Shown piece by piece: positions 41,701 through 55,200 of a stretch of DNA of 64,000 nucleotides. Within the stretch, counting starts at the first letter, position 1; every line of letters begins with the position of its first letter. Source of the DNA: Caprimulgus europaeus (taxonomy: Eukaryota; Chordata; Aves; Caprimulgiformes; Caprimulgidae); NCBI GenBank assembly GCA_907165065.1, contig OU015532.1, forward strand, positions 39,784,339 through 39,848,338, given 5' to 3'. The notes under the pieces are model-generated. The model searched no databases. It worked only from the letters and a program-made list of their open reading frames with translations, and was not told where the DNA came from. A program made the translations under genes and the position numbers.

Positions 41701-44700
41701 CTAGAAACAATTCCAAAACGTGTGCATGAGTTCTTGCTTACAACTCTGGCTTTCCCAAGCAAGAGTGAAAACTTGTGAAGAAACTCAGAGGCTGAAGGGG
41801 TTAAATGAAATACAACTCTCCTTCTCCTGTGCACTAAGGATTAGTAACCAAACAGAAGCTGAGAGAAGAGAGCTTAAGAGCCACTGTTTGGTCCAAAAGG
41901 ATAGGAAAGTGTATTTTGGAGCTTGGCTGCAGAGTGGTGTAAGTATCTCCAACTTTTGCACTCACTTTTTATAGGTACACGCAGAGGTAAGAGTTGACTT
42001 TGTGTTCTGGGCTGTTCCCTGATCCCTCTGCCTGGGCATCTATTTTCTATTAGTCTTTTCAGTGCTGTTTGTGCTTTTCCAACTTTTTTTTAAAAATTAT
42101 TTCCCAGCATGTTTTTCTTTCAGTTGAAAGAGTACAGGGGATAGGAAGGAACAGAGTCCTAGGAGTGCAAAATTTTATTTTCTAGAATGGAGGGAAGAAG
42201 ACACTCTCTATGTGTTTGGTGAACATTAACCTTTCCACTTGCAATTAATTACACTGAGACTTAATGTAATCAAAACTGCTGTTCCTGACATTATGGGTGG
42301 GGAGAGCAGAGGGGTGGAAGAGAAAGATACCAGTCTGATAGGATACTGGACAAAAGTGATAGGGATGTTGACTGGAGAAACGTAATTTTTGCTGGTAGGA
42401 ATAAAAGCCTGCCCAGGTGCTAAGACTCTTGTACCCCTACTATCACCCCTGGCATGCTCAGCTGCTTCTGTTCATGTGCTAGCAGGTGCTGAGGGAAGGG
42501 AATGTCTCCTCATCAGTCTTGCATTGCTTTCAGCTGTGTGAGGCAGGATCCATTTGGGAGGCTGTCCCCAGCCAAATGATGCTGTTGGAGTTAACAGACC
42601 TGTTTGTGAAAGGGGAGGTTTGCAGGTCTGGTTCTCTCATCCTTGAGGAAGGCTGATACATGAGGCTATCTGGGAAGGCATCTTCAGGGACTTGTCCTGG
42701 CATGGAGGTGGTAATGGGCTGACAGCAATGTGTTTGCCTGGTGCTCCTTGTGGGTGGCCGGGTGGAGGTAGAGGAGCAGTTGATTTAAAAACTGAGTTTT
42801 TAAGCTTTGATGAAGGTAACGTCAGTCTTAAATGCTAGGAATAGCTGATGTTGGTACAGAAGCTTTGGGAGACCGTATGTTTCTTTAGGTCTGTCTTTGG
42901 GGATCTTAAAGAGAGTTTGCGAACACTTTTGCTTATTACTTTTGGAAGTGTCTTTGCAATGCTTGGAGTTTGTCTTATCCCTTCTGCATTGCATTTATGA
43001 GAGTCCTATCAACAGGTTCTCTGTAAGCTGGCTTGCCACTTAAATGTTTCTCTCCTGGCTTCTTGGAGATGTACCACCCTCTGTAATGTCCTGGGCTCTG
43101 TAGGGAGAGCAGCCATGAAAAGCCATTCCTTCTGAGTTACAGCATGTTGGTGAGTCAATGTGCTACATGGCCATGTGTGTGCTGGACAGCCTCATTCTGG
43201 ACTTTAAGGACAAGTGGTCTGCTGTTATAGGGAGCGAAGGGAGGTGTTTGTGATGTGCAACAAAGGTAGGTAGGACCATGTATCTCTGGCATGGCACTAG
43301 CTTGTTCATGTCAGTAAATGGCGAGGTTAATAAAATGCAAAAAAAAAAAAAAGTACAGCAAATTTGTTGTCTCTGGAAGTTTTGCTTTTACCACATTTTC
43401 CTGTCTGGTGTGAGATAATGGAGACTTCTTTTTCAAGCATATTTTCAGGTTCTCACACACTGTGGAGCATCTTGACACCTCAGAGGTGTTTGTTTTTAAA
43501 ATATTTTGCTTCATGAGTGTAAATGTTTGGCTTCACAGAAGTGCTGGGGTTGGGGTAGTGACTCTCTAGTATTTGCATATTCCAAATCTGCCTCCTAGTA
43601 AACAATCTGTGTTGTGGCATTTGAGAAAAGGTGTGTGACAAATTACTTGAGGTGATTTTCAAGCAAGGATGTAGGGTTTTTGTTTTCTCGTCTCTCTCTG
43701 TATCTATATAAAAATAGTGTTAAGTATAAAACAAACTAAGTTGTCTTAATTTTAAGGGGGAAGTAGCAATCATTACGGTACTATAATGCTATAGAGAACT
43801 TACAGAATGGATGATCTCCAATGTTACTGTTCAATAAGTGTAGGGCTTTTTGATACAGATCCTTTATCTCTGTTTTTGGGTTGGCCTTGCTCTCATATCC
43901 AGCTATGTACCAGCTTGGTAAAAGAGAATGCCAGTAGAGCTCCTCTAATCTAGTTGTTTAAGGGATTACTTGCCTCACAAACTAAACACCAAGATCCAGT
44001 TGAAGTCTATATGAACGGTTGTGCTCTGACTTGCTGAAAGGGCTCAGGAAATGGGAAAGGAGTTATGTTGTTGCAACAGGGTTTCCTGATGGTACTTGAG
44101 TTTGAGTTAAAAGAGCAAATTTTATTCTAAAGAAACAAAATGGGGAGCCTGTGGAGGAGGAAAACCTCTGATCTTGATTGAGGACCCCTTTTGAATGCAA
44201 TGTAAATAAGTCAAAATACTGTTCTGTGCCTCAGAACAGGTAGAGCTTAGGCTTCTAGAAGGCTTGCTCTTTGTTCAGAGGGGAGCTTTAAATGTTAATA
44301 AAATGTTAACTATTTCATTAGATCATGTATGTACCTTGTGACTCATCAATACACAACAAACAAATAGCATTTTTTGTAAGGGGATGAGAGCTGCTGTTTT
44401 GTGGAAGAGCAGCACCCAGAGTACAGAGGATACAGTTACTGTAGTTATAGGTTTATCATTAACTGAGTGAAGGGGGAAATGTTTTCCTAGTGGCATCCTG
44501 GTGCTCAGTGAACTACAGAGGAAATGAGCTGCTTTGCTCTTAGGTCTGTGGGAAGTATTATACAAAACTGGTGATAAACCTTTCAGTGTACCTAGCATAG
44601 CTACTGAGCCTAGAGAGTGACAGATGATTGCTCTGATCCAGTACAGTCATTTGCAGTTATGCCCACGGTATGATGGACTTGTCAAAAGGATTTATTTCAC

Positions 44701-45078
44701 TGGAAATGATACTCTGCTGGACACAGTTTCACAGCCTCATTTTTTTTAACACTCTTGGATCTGAAATGTGATTTGTTGTGGTCTATTCTTGTCTAGGGTG
44801 ATGAATAATAATGGTTGCTAGATGTCTGAGAAGGAACTTAAATATAAAAGTATTTGAGTACCTACTCATATGTATAATCAATGTACAAATGGCATGTTTA
44901 TGCTTTCTCACACAGTAACAAGCTCGGCTTCTTAACATGCAGTCATGATGTACAGAAAACAAGTACCATCCATGAATTGTTTATTACTCTGCCTACTCCT
45001 TAAAGCAGTAATTGGAGGCTCTGGTTTGGGCATCTGTGGGAGAAACCAGCTTCAGAGTAAAGAACTAATTTATTTTTA
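38738..45078. other. Intergenic sequence, no gene recognised
   Basis: No supported exon, RNA gene or clear transposon. A small inverted repeat (TGTTGAAA and TTTCAACA) lies at about 39236-39255. A poly-A run lies at about 43340-43353. Confidence 0.45.
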
Positions 45079-45161
45079 GATCACACTGTTGTCATTTTGC
45101 TGTGATCACACAGTCAAGCATGTGCTTCCTTTGAGATATCTCCACACACTGCAGTGTGATC
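45079..45161. repeat. Short inverted-repeat element with three GATCACAC motifs
   Basis: Perfect 10-bp inverted ends (GATCACACTG at 45079-45088 and CAGTGTGATC at 45152-45161) flank 63 bp. That interval contains a third near-palindromic copy, TGTGATCACACAG, at about 45101-45113. The right end extends into the 12-bp palindrome GTGTGATCACAC (45154-45165). It could be a tiny MITE-like relic or a cluster of protein-binding sites. Confidence 0.55.
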
Positions 45162-45510
45162 ACACCCTCCTAAGATCATTTTTTATGAAGTTAATTTTTA
45201 GTGACAGATGAAAGATGCTAGGGCCGGTATCGTTAGAGACTGCAGCCCTAATTCCACTAGCACACACTCTGCCTCCTAAGTTTATTAGTCAAAAGTTCTA
45301 GGTTGTTTGTTTTGTTTTTATTTTAATTTATTTTATTTCTCCTCATGTTAGTCATCTTTTCCTTGCAGAGTAATGTGAGTAAGCCCACTGACTTCTCTGG
45401 GGGAATTCCTGCTTCATGCCACTGAAGGTATGTCCACATCACCGTCAGTAAGGGTGATTCCTTAGAGAAGAGATGTACCCACACAGCTGTGGTGTGCTTG
45501 ACATGTTTAC

Positions 45511-45511
<1 letters not shown>

Positions 45512-45543
<32 letters not shown>
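45512..45543. repeat. (TA)n microsatellite
   Basis: Uninterrupted alternating AT over about 31 bases. Confidence 0.95.
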
Positions 45544-45547
<4 letters not shown>

Positions 45548-45559
45548 AAACTGCACTTG

Positions 45560-45655
45560 TCTTTTGTTGTGTGGTTTTTTGTTGTTGTTTTTTTTGGGGG
45601 GTTTGTGTGTGTGTGTGGTTTGTTTGGTTTTGGTGGGGGTTTTTTTGTTTTGCTT
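45560..45655. repeat. T/G-rich low-complexity tract
   Basis: Almost only T and G on the + strand, including (GT)6-7 at about 45603-45618 and runs of six or more G or T. It follows the TA microsatellite. Confidence 0.85.
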
Positions 45656-47587
45656 TCTCTAAAGCTATGTCAGGTTCCAGAAACAGTGTGGAAGCAGCAG
45701 CAATCAAAACCCACATGAAGTTCAGGGTAAATATTCTCATGTTTTCCTGTCTGTTATGAGTCCCCAAGCCACTTTAGTTAAAGGTAACACAGGTGTTCCC
45801 TATGTATACCAGAAGCACAGTGTTGAATGTAGTGCTAACATCCTCTCAGTGAACAGAGATGTAGATCTTGCAAAGAGGGGCAGAACACAATTTGCATTGT
45901 TTTAAAGTTTCCTTTTGAGATAATGGTTTTTTAAAACTATTTTTTTAGTCCCTTGCACAGTGCATAAGATTGTTATATTTCGGACAGAATGATGTTAAAT
46001 TAAATTGGAGGTAATTTTCCAGCATTGAAGTCCTTTCTTTTTCTAAAGAATTCTCCAGAAACCCCCTGTTTGGGTATAGCGTGAGACCTTACTAGAGCTT
46101 CTGTGTGTTTCAGTCTGATTTTGGTCTTGCACCTGATGATTTTTCAGCTGTAGCTCTGTGTGATTGCAGTATTCAGATTAAAGCTGTATGACAGAGGCTG
46201 CTTTGGCTTCCCTCGTTGTTGGTGAACTTGGCATTGCTGTAGAAGTCCTCTGTGAAAACACTGTCAGTCTGAGTCAACCACGTTAAGTGATGGCCTGGTG
46301 CAGATTTATGTGCTTATTATGAATCAGGCTGAAGGCTGAAATGAAAGTCTATTGTTAGAGTAATCTGGAAGATACTTACATGTTACCACTACTCAGTTCT
46401 CCAGCCAGCTGGTGCTCTGCTGTGGTGCTCATTAGTAAGTTTTTGTAACTTTTTTTTCCATTTAACAAGGTGAATTTTAAAGTTATTCTAGCTGAAAGTT
46501 TATCTTTCATAAGAGGCATAATATGACTGAAAGTATATCTCAGCAGGATTACTTTTTTGATGAGAGTTCTTCAACTCCTAGCAGGTATTTAGAGTGAATT
46601 AATAAATCTGGATTCCAGTGGTAAAGATACCTCCATAAAACTTTTACTCGAACAACTTGTCATGGTTTTTTTCCTTCTCTCTCCTTTCCCACTAAGCACT
46701 TTCAACCAGTCTTGTACATAAACACATGTTTATAAGCATTTATCCCTTGCTTTGTATATAAACAGCCTTTTATGAATGTGGCTCACTGCGTGGTCAAGGC
46801 AAAGGAAATATGGTGTCATCCCACTATGACCCGCACATGCACATTAACTGGCTTATCCACCCAAACCCAAAGGGCATCAGGCCCAGCATTTTCTTTGGAA
46901 AAATGTCAAACAAAAGATGGTTTACTATAGTCAGGGAAGAAAACAGGTTTATTAAAAATATCTTGAATGTGCTATCCCCTGCCTGTTTTTTGGTTCCTTT
47001 GGGCTGTGTGGTGTGGCCCTTGTGCTCTCCCAGCTCTGCTCCCAGCCTAAGTTAAAGGAGCTTTTCCCCTACCCTTGATCCCTGCTTCATGGAGCCTCTT
47101 TCTCTCCCTGCCTTAACCTCATCTTTTTGCTGTATGTGCATATTTTCCCTTTTTAACTCTTCCACCAAAAACTCAAAAGCTGCTTCCCAGTAGACAAGGT
47201 AAACAAAAGCAAGCTGGAACCAAGATACTCTGGGTGTTTTGAGAGCAAAGCAAAAAATCATAATGTCTTCAGAAAATGTAATGAGTCCAAAAGATAAAAG
47301 ACTGCGCTGAGTCAATGGCTAAAAAAAGTTATGCTAGTGGATAACTGGGCAACATATCACCATCCTTTCTGATTTCCCACCTCTGTCAACCAAACTTCTA
47401 AAAATATCACAACTGAGTGAGATATGATGTGTTAAAGGGGGGTGGAGTTGGGAGTGGAGGAAAGGCAAAGAAAATCTAAAAAGGCCTGAGCAACAGCATC
47501 ACAGTGGCAACTTCTGCTCTAGTGCTGGATGTGCTAAACTTTACAATAAGCAATTCCTACCTATATTGCAACAGGAAAATATTTATC
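45656..47587. other. Intergenic sequence
   Basis: No gene or repeat that I can support. Confidence 0.4.
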
Positions 47588-47640
47588 GCAGGGGTGGCTA
47601 ACTTGTGGCTCACAAGCCATGCAAAGGCAGTTTCTGTGTC
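47588..47640 (+). mobile_element. Possible hAT-type DNA transposon end
   Basis: CAGGGGTGGCTAACTTGTGG followed by CTCACAAGCCATGC resembles hAT (Charlie-like) terminal sequence as I recall it. A related TGTGGCTCACAGGC occurs at 47907-47920, but I could not find a proper matching inverted end or an 8-bp target duplication. Confidence 0.3.
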
Positions 47641-50600
47641 GGGGGTACCTCAGATGGGAATAATAGATACCCATTAGGTAGTTCAAATCCCCAGCTGGGA
47701 GACAAAATTAACTGTAAGGACCTGCTAAAGCTAGTACTGCTGGGTGGCTTTGCCATTTATCGGCATGTCCAGCTAAACCTGATCTGACAATGGAAAAGTG
47801 GGAGCCCTGAAGGGGTCTTTTTATCTTCTGCCTATGAACCACTCCCCAAACAGTCCCTGACCCACATATGTGGTGTGTATCTTTGGTCAAAGGACGATTT
47901 AGAAATGTGGCTCACAGGCAAAAGAAGAATGGTCTGTCTTATGTGCTGAACAGAGAACAACTGTGAAGCACTGGCTGTCCAATTATTTTCAAAAAGAACA
48001 GAGAAAACCCCAAACTGATAAATCTGTGAGCAATGGAACTCATGAAACCTGTTTTATTCTGACTTTGTGATCTGATTCTGTAGTGTCTAAACAGCTTAAG
48101 CTCTTGTTTAAGCAAAGCTGAGTTTTTTGTAACATGTCTTTTCAAGTGTGGATTCCCTCCTGTTGAAAAAGTCATCATCTAAATGAGTTAAAAGTCCAGT
48201 ACATCTCTTCATCCCAGCCCAGTATCTTTTCCCTCAAACAAAAGTTAACTTTATGCTTTTGAAACCCTGAAATTAGCCAGTTAATTCAAAGTTATTTTTA
48301 CGTATGTATATATACAGGCAATGTAGGTGTTGTTTCCCTAGGAACATGGATGTTGAGAGCTTATTTGGAAAATAAGCCAAGTTTAAGTAAACAATCTTGA
48401 ACCTTGTTTGTGCATGAGAAGGCGTGATTTGCACGCATAAATATAGGAGTCATTAAAACTGTCCTTGATTGTGAAATATAGTCCTGGCCTTAATGAAGAT
48501 TTAACTGATCTTGCTAAGCCTGCTTGGCCCTGGATAAGAATTTATAAATAAATTAAACATTTTTACAGCAGTTCACTGCTGGCTCCTCTATAGAGATATC
48601 TCCAAGGCTGTCCGTCTGTCTTTTCTAGACCTTCTATTTGTCAAGGCAAAAGCTTCTTTCCTGAGTGGTTTCACTCTTAAGCCCTGAAATAAGGAATGCT
48701 TATCCCAGTTTCCAGTTGTACTGGAGTTCTGGTGTTCTGTCCAGAGTTATGAAGTTCCTGCCATCTCCTTTGTGGCCCTCTAGTCCTCCTGACCACAGTG
48801 CCAGGGAGAAGTAGGTGCTGTGAGGCAGTTCAGAAAGGATGCCTGAATATCCTTCCAGAAGTTTCAGAAATTTCCACAAAATATTACTTGACACATACTG
48901 TTTTGGAATGGAAGTAAGGGTCCTGAGCTGCTAATATTAGATTCAAGTTTTAACTTCTCCAGTGTTCAGAGGAGCTTGGGTCAGCATCTCTTAGAGAAAA
49001 CAGCTTTGTAATTCAGGACTGGACTGACTCTTTTGACCAAGCTTACAGATGGAACCATTTCAACCCTTTTATTTGTCTAACCTGAGCAGTTAATGTCAGA
49101 TGTGATTGGCTAGACAATTTCAATCTCTTCTGGTGCATAGAACTGCGCTTTCACCTGGGCACACCTGTAGTTCTCGTTGAAGATTCTGGTTGTTCCTTAC
49201 TTATTGTGAACTGATTCTCATAATCCCTCTCCCTGAGATAACTTTGGATTTTTGCACTGTGGCAGGAATCCCTCCATATGAGCTTTCCAGCAGCTGTTCA
49301 TATCTTGAGCATAAAGTCATCACTTCCCCCCTGGCCCTGCTGCTGTTTTGGGGTGGAGAGGGGTGCAGATGCTGTTACAGCATGCAGTGGGAAAAGGGAG
49401 CTGGGGAGGGTTGAAGAGAACTGAAGAAGGGCAGGAGGTGCAGGGAGCAGCAGCTGCTGTTACCAGTGTAAAGCCTGCGAAACATTGTCCTTTCCATTCT
49501 TTTCCCCACATACCCAGCCTTCAGTGAGAAGAATGGCAAACAAGCAGAATAAATATATGCTGCTGCATCCCAGGGCCTACAAGGAGTGAAAGAGCTGTTA
49601 AATCTGGAAACAAACTTGACTTTTTTTTTTTTTAAGGTTTCAGACAGATTCCTCAGTGCCATCTGGGTTGTTTCTGGTTGAAAGTAAGGCAAAAGGGATC
49701 AATGCTGAATAGTACATTTGAGGAAGCTTTTGAAATAACAAGTTTGTTGAAGCTCAGAGAATCAGACACAAGATTTGTTTTGCAGTGGGGGATTTAATAC
49801 AGAAGGCCTTCTGACCATCTTTACTGGAATCTGTTGACTAGTTTAATAGGGCTGGATGGTCTAAACGTTTTGATGCTAACTTTGGGACATATGACAGCGA
49901 TTCCCATGCAAGTGCAATGACACTGAAACACAAGCAAGCACCAGAGCTGTAATCTCTTGCTGCTTTGTTGCAGTGGATTGTCCCAAACATTGAGTGCTGT
50001 GTCTGGTTGTCTTCTCATAGAATCTTTTTATCCTATTTGGCTAAAAACCTCCCAGGTACTAACTGTTTGGAGAGTGGAAGCAGTACTACCCCTGGTGAGC
50101 TGTTTCTGTAACTTCTTCTCCGGGAGCCTCACATGGTTTGGGCCCAGCTCCCTGTCTGCCTCTTGGCTGACATGCCAGAAGGAGCTGAGTGGGCAGTCCA
50201 TTAGCAGCAGAGGAAGGCTGCTGGAGCAAGGAATGTGATTTCCATAGCCATTTCTCTAAACTTGAGAGGTGCCTGGAATGGAAGATGAGAGAGAGGAATG
50301 CTGGGGAAGAGCGATTTACCCCCCTGCTCCAGGCAGTAGGAAGAGGAGCTGATCAGTCTCAAGAATTACCTCTGTTTGACACCAACACCATTCAGGGAAG
50401 TGAAAATTTTTAGTGCCCTTTGATAGCAGTGTGAGGATGTTATAAGCAGCTTCAGGAAAGCTTTTTATTTGAGTGCATGGAACATGTAGCAGAAGGATCT
50501 CTCCTGGTGCTCCTTCACCTCTAAAAGGATTTGGCAGTTGGATAGGGTTGTGTCACAGATCTACTCTGTGTTTTCGCTGTTGGCCTCTACAACACAGATT

Positions 50601-52171
50601 GTACGTAACCTCTCGTCAAGGGGATTTCCAGGTTGTTTCTTCCTGGACTTGAATGGAAGAGAAGTAGTAGCATGTGTGGGTGATAGAGGGTACATAGTCT
50701 TCCCTCAGTTTCTTAACAAGGACTAATCCAAAATTAATGAACGTCTATAAAAAGCCCCTATAGCTTAATTTTTTAATAAAACATGTTTGGCACTTAGTAT
50801 ATAAGGAGAGAAGCTTATCAGTCCTTGTTTTTCCAATTACGTTTTCCTTGTCCATTGCTATTTTGCACCCAGAATTTGGTGCATCTGGATTTTCAGCACT
50901 TAGTAGTGCTTACATCTGAAAGGAAAAACATTGATGAGCAAGCTTTTTATCCCCAGCACTGCAAATGCTGGGAATGTCAAGATCCATGGTATATACAGAC
51001 TTAGTTGTAATGAGCTGTGATTCAGTGAGGCCTAGCACTATGAGAAAAATTGTGGCTCATCATAAAGTAACCTGGAAGGTGCTAATGCTAGATCAAGCAG
51101 GCTTCATTTTGGGTATGTTTTGTTTCTGATTTGATATTCTCATGCAATTATTTTATATCAATATTATAATTGTTAAGTGATATACATTCTATATTTTATC
51201 TGTATTTAATAGGTTAAAGGAACAGTATATGAAGTTTTAGTATTAAAACAGATGTTATTAAAATGACTTGAGATAAACATTTCTTCCTTGATGCTTTTAT
51301 GAACTGTGAAAGGAAGATTTCTCCATCTTTCCTTCTCCCTTTCCTTTCTCAATTTAGAAAGAAGCTTAGACTAGATAAAACTATGCTGGAAGTATCCAGT
51401 CCATCTCTTCTTTCTGGGCTTAATCAACTGGTCATGAGAAACAGGCAGTGGCTGAAGTGTCCATGGTCACAGCTGTAAACGGTGGTGAGCAGTGGTTGGT
51501 GTGGGCTTGGTTGCTACAACTCAAAAGAGAAAAGATAAAGTAGTAACAGGAAGTGCACCAATGAAGTATTGTGGTCCCAAACATGCATAATGCTCTGATT
51601 TTTAGGACCTGTTGTATGCTGCCATACCAGTCTGTGTGGCCTGATCCCTTTTCTAGCTCTGCAGAAGGGATGTAACTATGGATGGTTGAATCAAGCTATA
51701 GCTGTCCATGATGAACTGCAGGATTTTAAACAAGCAAGATCACACAAAGAGAGATGTGAAGCTTCACCAAGCCACACAGGATGAATAGAGGGTACAGAAA
51801 TGTTGACTGTGAAATTTCTTATCTGGGGTTGGTTGAAGTCATTGCAATCTTCAAGTATTTTATCACGTGTATATGTAAAAGGGTGGGAGGGCAGACATGC
51901 AACAGCATGCACCTTCCACTGCCTGGGGATGGTGTTCTCATAATACCAGAGGAAAGTTCAGGGAAATATTTGCACTCAGTAATTACATTCTGACTTTCTG
52001 TGCAGGGTAGTTTCATTCTTTTCAGTTGCCTTCATTTTTGCAGGGAGTGTAGTGACAAGACGTTTTGTTTTAGTTCCACCTCCATTTTTACTGTCTCGTA
52101 TGTTAGCTTTTCTGCCATACCAGCAGCAAAGAAGCAAGCAATTCTGATCAATAATCTTTCTGTTCCCACAG
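47641..52171. other. Intergenic or upstream-intron sequence
   Basis: No exon I can support. If the exon at 52172 belongs to PAPLN, part of this could be its promoter or first intron. A T tract lies at about 49621-49634. Confidence 0.4.
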
Positions 52172-52177
52172 GCAGAG

Positions 52178-52234
52178 ATGGAGAACGTGTTCCTTCTGCT
52201 CGTGCTAGCAATGTTGCCACCTTCTGCATTTTCA
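52178..52234 (+). CDS. Signal-peptide exon, possible first coding exon of papilin
   Basis: The acceptor TCTTTCTGTTCCCACAG ends at 52171. ATG at 52178 is followed by 19 codons (MENVFLLLVLAMLPPSAFS), then a consensus donor GTAAGT at 52235 in phase 0. The peptide is a textbook secretion signal: short N-region, nine-residue hydrophobic core, Ala/Ser near the cut site. In mammals the gene next to PSEN1 on the same strand is PAPLN, an extracellular-matrix protein of the ADAMTS-like group. The human papilin signal region is about the same length. No thrombospondin-repeat exon follows in the remaining 11.7 kb, so the assignment rests on position, strand and the signal peptide. No gene symbol is given for that reason. 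Confidence 0.45.
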
Positions 52235-55200
52235 GTAAGTAAAAGCTCTTCTAAACACTGTTATGAGGAATTAAAGATAATTCTGTTAAGGACTGTCAGC
52301 ATTTGTAACACAAGTATTTTGTAGAAAGTATTCCTAAAAGAGCAAAGGGGTTCAATACATCAGGCCTGTGGTGGCCTTTCTGGGTGTGTTATCTGCAAAG
52401 CAGTAATTGCTGTATCCTGCTTCAAAGCTACAGAGAGTTGTCACTTGAAGTAAAAAGAATGAATCTTTGGTTAGCTGCTTTTTCTCTTTTCTTTGTGTTT
52501 AGCTTTACTGGGGGAGGTAAACTTTATGCTAAGCCAATTTGATATTGTCAGAAAAAGAACACAGCTATTAGGAACTGGGATTCCTCTTTTAGAGAGAGAA
52601 GTAGGATCTTTCTGAAGTGAATGCAGCTTGAGAACAATTTCTCCAAATTGAACTTCAATTATATTAATGAGTTGGACATCTGAGGTAAAAAGTGATCTGC
52701 TGAGTAGATTGGAAGTGTTAGCAAAGCAAGATGTGATGGTTTTTAGGTGTAAAGGAACAAAGAGGGGGAAAAAAAAGAGGTAATTATCACCTGGTGCAAG
52801 TGTTTTATGGGAGTAGTGAGAAATTATAAATATGCCATTAAAATTAATAAGTCCATAACTTTTAATCTCCAGTACAATTATGAATTTCTGTTCCCAGATT
52901 CAGCATTTGCAAATGCTTTCTAGGCCTTCTTTGAAGATCATGGATGAGAGGGTAGAAATCAAGCAGAGTTTGTTAGTCATCATAGATTTCCTATTTTACA
53001 GATGGAAATAGGCTTAAATGAAATCTTGCTATCTTGCATTTAATAGAAGATGGTGCTGTATGTTAAAAAAACCCCAAACAACAAAAACCCACCAAAAAAA
53101 ATCAAACGAAAACCCCAACACCAGAAATGGAATATACTGTGTTAAGTTCCTCTGTTCACCTGCCTGTCTCCAACTCTGCAAAAGTAGTGCCTGCATGCCT
53201 CTCACTGCTGCAGAAGAGGAGTGGTAGCCCAGCTGCTATAAATGCAAACTTTGTACATATGTGGTGGGAGAAAGGAAGGAAAGGAGAGGGTGAAACTGAA
53301 AACTGAGGCAGGGAATACTGCATGGTGGGCAAATAAGGTGGAGAATTGCTTTCTGTTCTGCACCGTTGTGTACTCCCTTAGGGCTTCACCTGAGATGGCA
53401 GGCTTATTGAAAAATACCTTTAATCCACATTACATAGCACTGAAAAGACCCGTGCTGTTCTTTTGCAATTTCCAGTGGCAGAGGTATAAGAGATTGTCAG
53501 GTGCCATGGTGCATTTCCCCCCACTGAAGGAGAAACACTTCCTTTAATGTATGCTAGCATATTGCTAAGAAATTGAGGCTCTGTCGCTTGAACTGTGCTA
53601 AATGTTAGATCCAGAGCAGCCTTGCAGCTGAGGCAGCAGCAATTGTTTCAATTTGGGTATCAAATGAGCTGCCTGTATAGCAGCCCATGGGTAGAAAGGT
53701 GGGTCACTTCCAGCTATATAGTGAATAGTGTATACCCCAGGAGGAGAAGGGTGGTGGGAGAGCTACAAACAGCAGAAAAGGGACAGGCTATCGGGTGTGG
53801 ATTTTATTCCAGAGTGAACTGCTTCCCTCTTGGATCCATCCTGCCCACTGGTGCAAACAACGGTTGCTTCTTGGACACCTCTTGTCCCAGAAACAGGAAA
53901 GCATGAACTTGCAGACACACAGACGTCAGTGCTAGTGGGAGTAGAGCTATAAATGTGTGAACTGTAGGCTTACACAAGGATGGAGAAGATGGTTCTACAG
54001 GGATTCATGTCTGTTTGTGATTAAAGGGTGTAGATTGATGCCTGCTGTTTTTCATCTCTTCTTGGAGTGGAGTCGCTGAACTTGTTTTTACTTTATTGAT
54101 TGTTAGGCTAGGGGAAGCAGCAAGCAGAATAAGGGCAGACATGTTGATGGAGCTGGGACTTTAAGGGCAGCTGAGGTGATTGCCTACATCTTATCTGTGC
54201 TTGCAGTCTGAGAGTGGCTGGTTTACCTGACAAACATAGCAGCCAGCATTAAGGAGCAAGAGAGGGACTCCTGTTTGCCAAAGCCACTGGCTGCTGAGAA
54301 TTTCCTGCCCAGTGCTTCATCTTTGGTGGGACCCACTAGACTCTTCCCTTCTTTCCTGCTAGAATATGGAGAGAGTCTTACCATACAGCACCTGCGGTGT
54401 CTGTCCCTTTTCACCAGACTTTGAACATCTGGAAAAGAAGGTCAACCATTACTTGTAGCTCCTTTATTGTTTGCACTGTGGTAGCACTAGAATCTACAGC
54501 TGGATGGTCAGGAGGAATTGTGTTTAGGTGCTATACAAACAGAAAACAAAGCTGTCTGTCTACTAGCTGTCAATGCAGAACTGAGAAGAGTCTAGTGCAA
54601 TTTCAGGCCATCCTGACATTGCTTCTAGGAAGGTTGTGAACAGAGGCAATAATGGAAGATGCCAGGTTCAAGTGTTTTTTGTCATGATTCCTTCTGTGTT
54701 TTCAGAGAAGGATGAAATTATGTAAAACTGCCTGAGCCCTGTCTGTTAGTGCCACTGCTGATAGAATGGTGCTTCTGGTGATTTAGAGAAAATAAATTCT
54801 GCAGGTTTTCCATGTGAATAACTCTTATTGTTGCATGATTTGGCATGATTGTGTGTATTGTATGCTTTGGGATTGCTTTACATTTAGTGAACATAACATT
54901 CATCGGATTTCTCTCTGTCTCAATTTGTTTTTTACAAGTGTGATTTCATGTTGGCAAATTTTTGCATCTGGAATTCCTTCTTTCCAGATTGGAAATGTCT
55001 TACCTGCCCATATCATTGGACTATTTCAAGGAAAAGCTGCTTATCAGGGGAAGAATTTTACTTAATCTTTTGTGATCTGTAGGCATTAGGTGATCGATCA
55101 TGTCCGGCACTTACATTTGCTCCTAGATTTTACTACAGGTGTTCTTAAAGTGAAGGCTGGTCTGAGGCTTGGCTGGAAAACATATTCAAATACATTTCAT

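Noticed and set aside
45507..45767. 86-codon - strand frame
   Set aside because: Produced by translation of the microsatellite and T/G tract.
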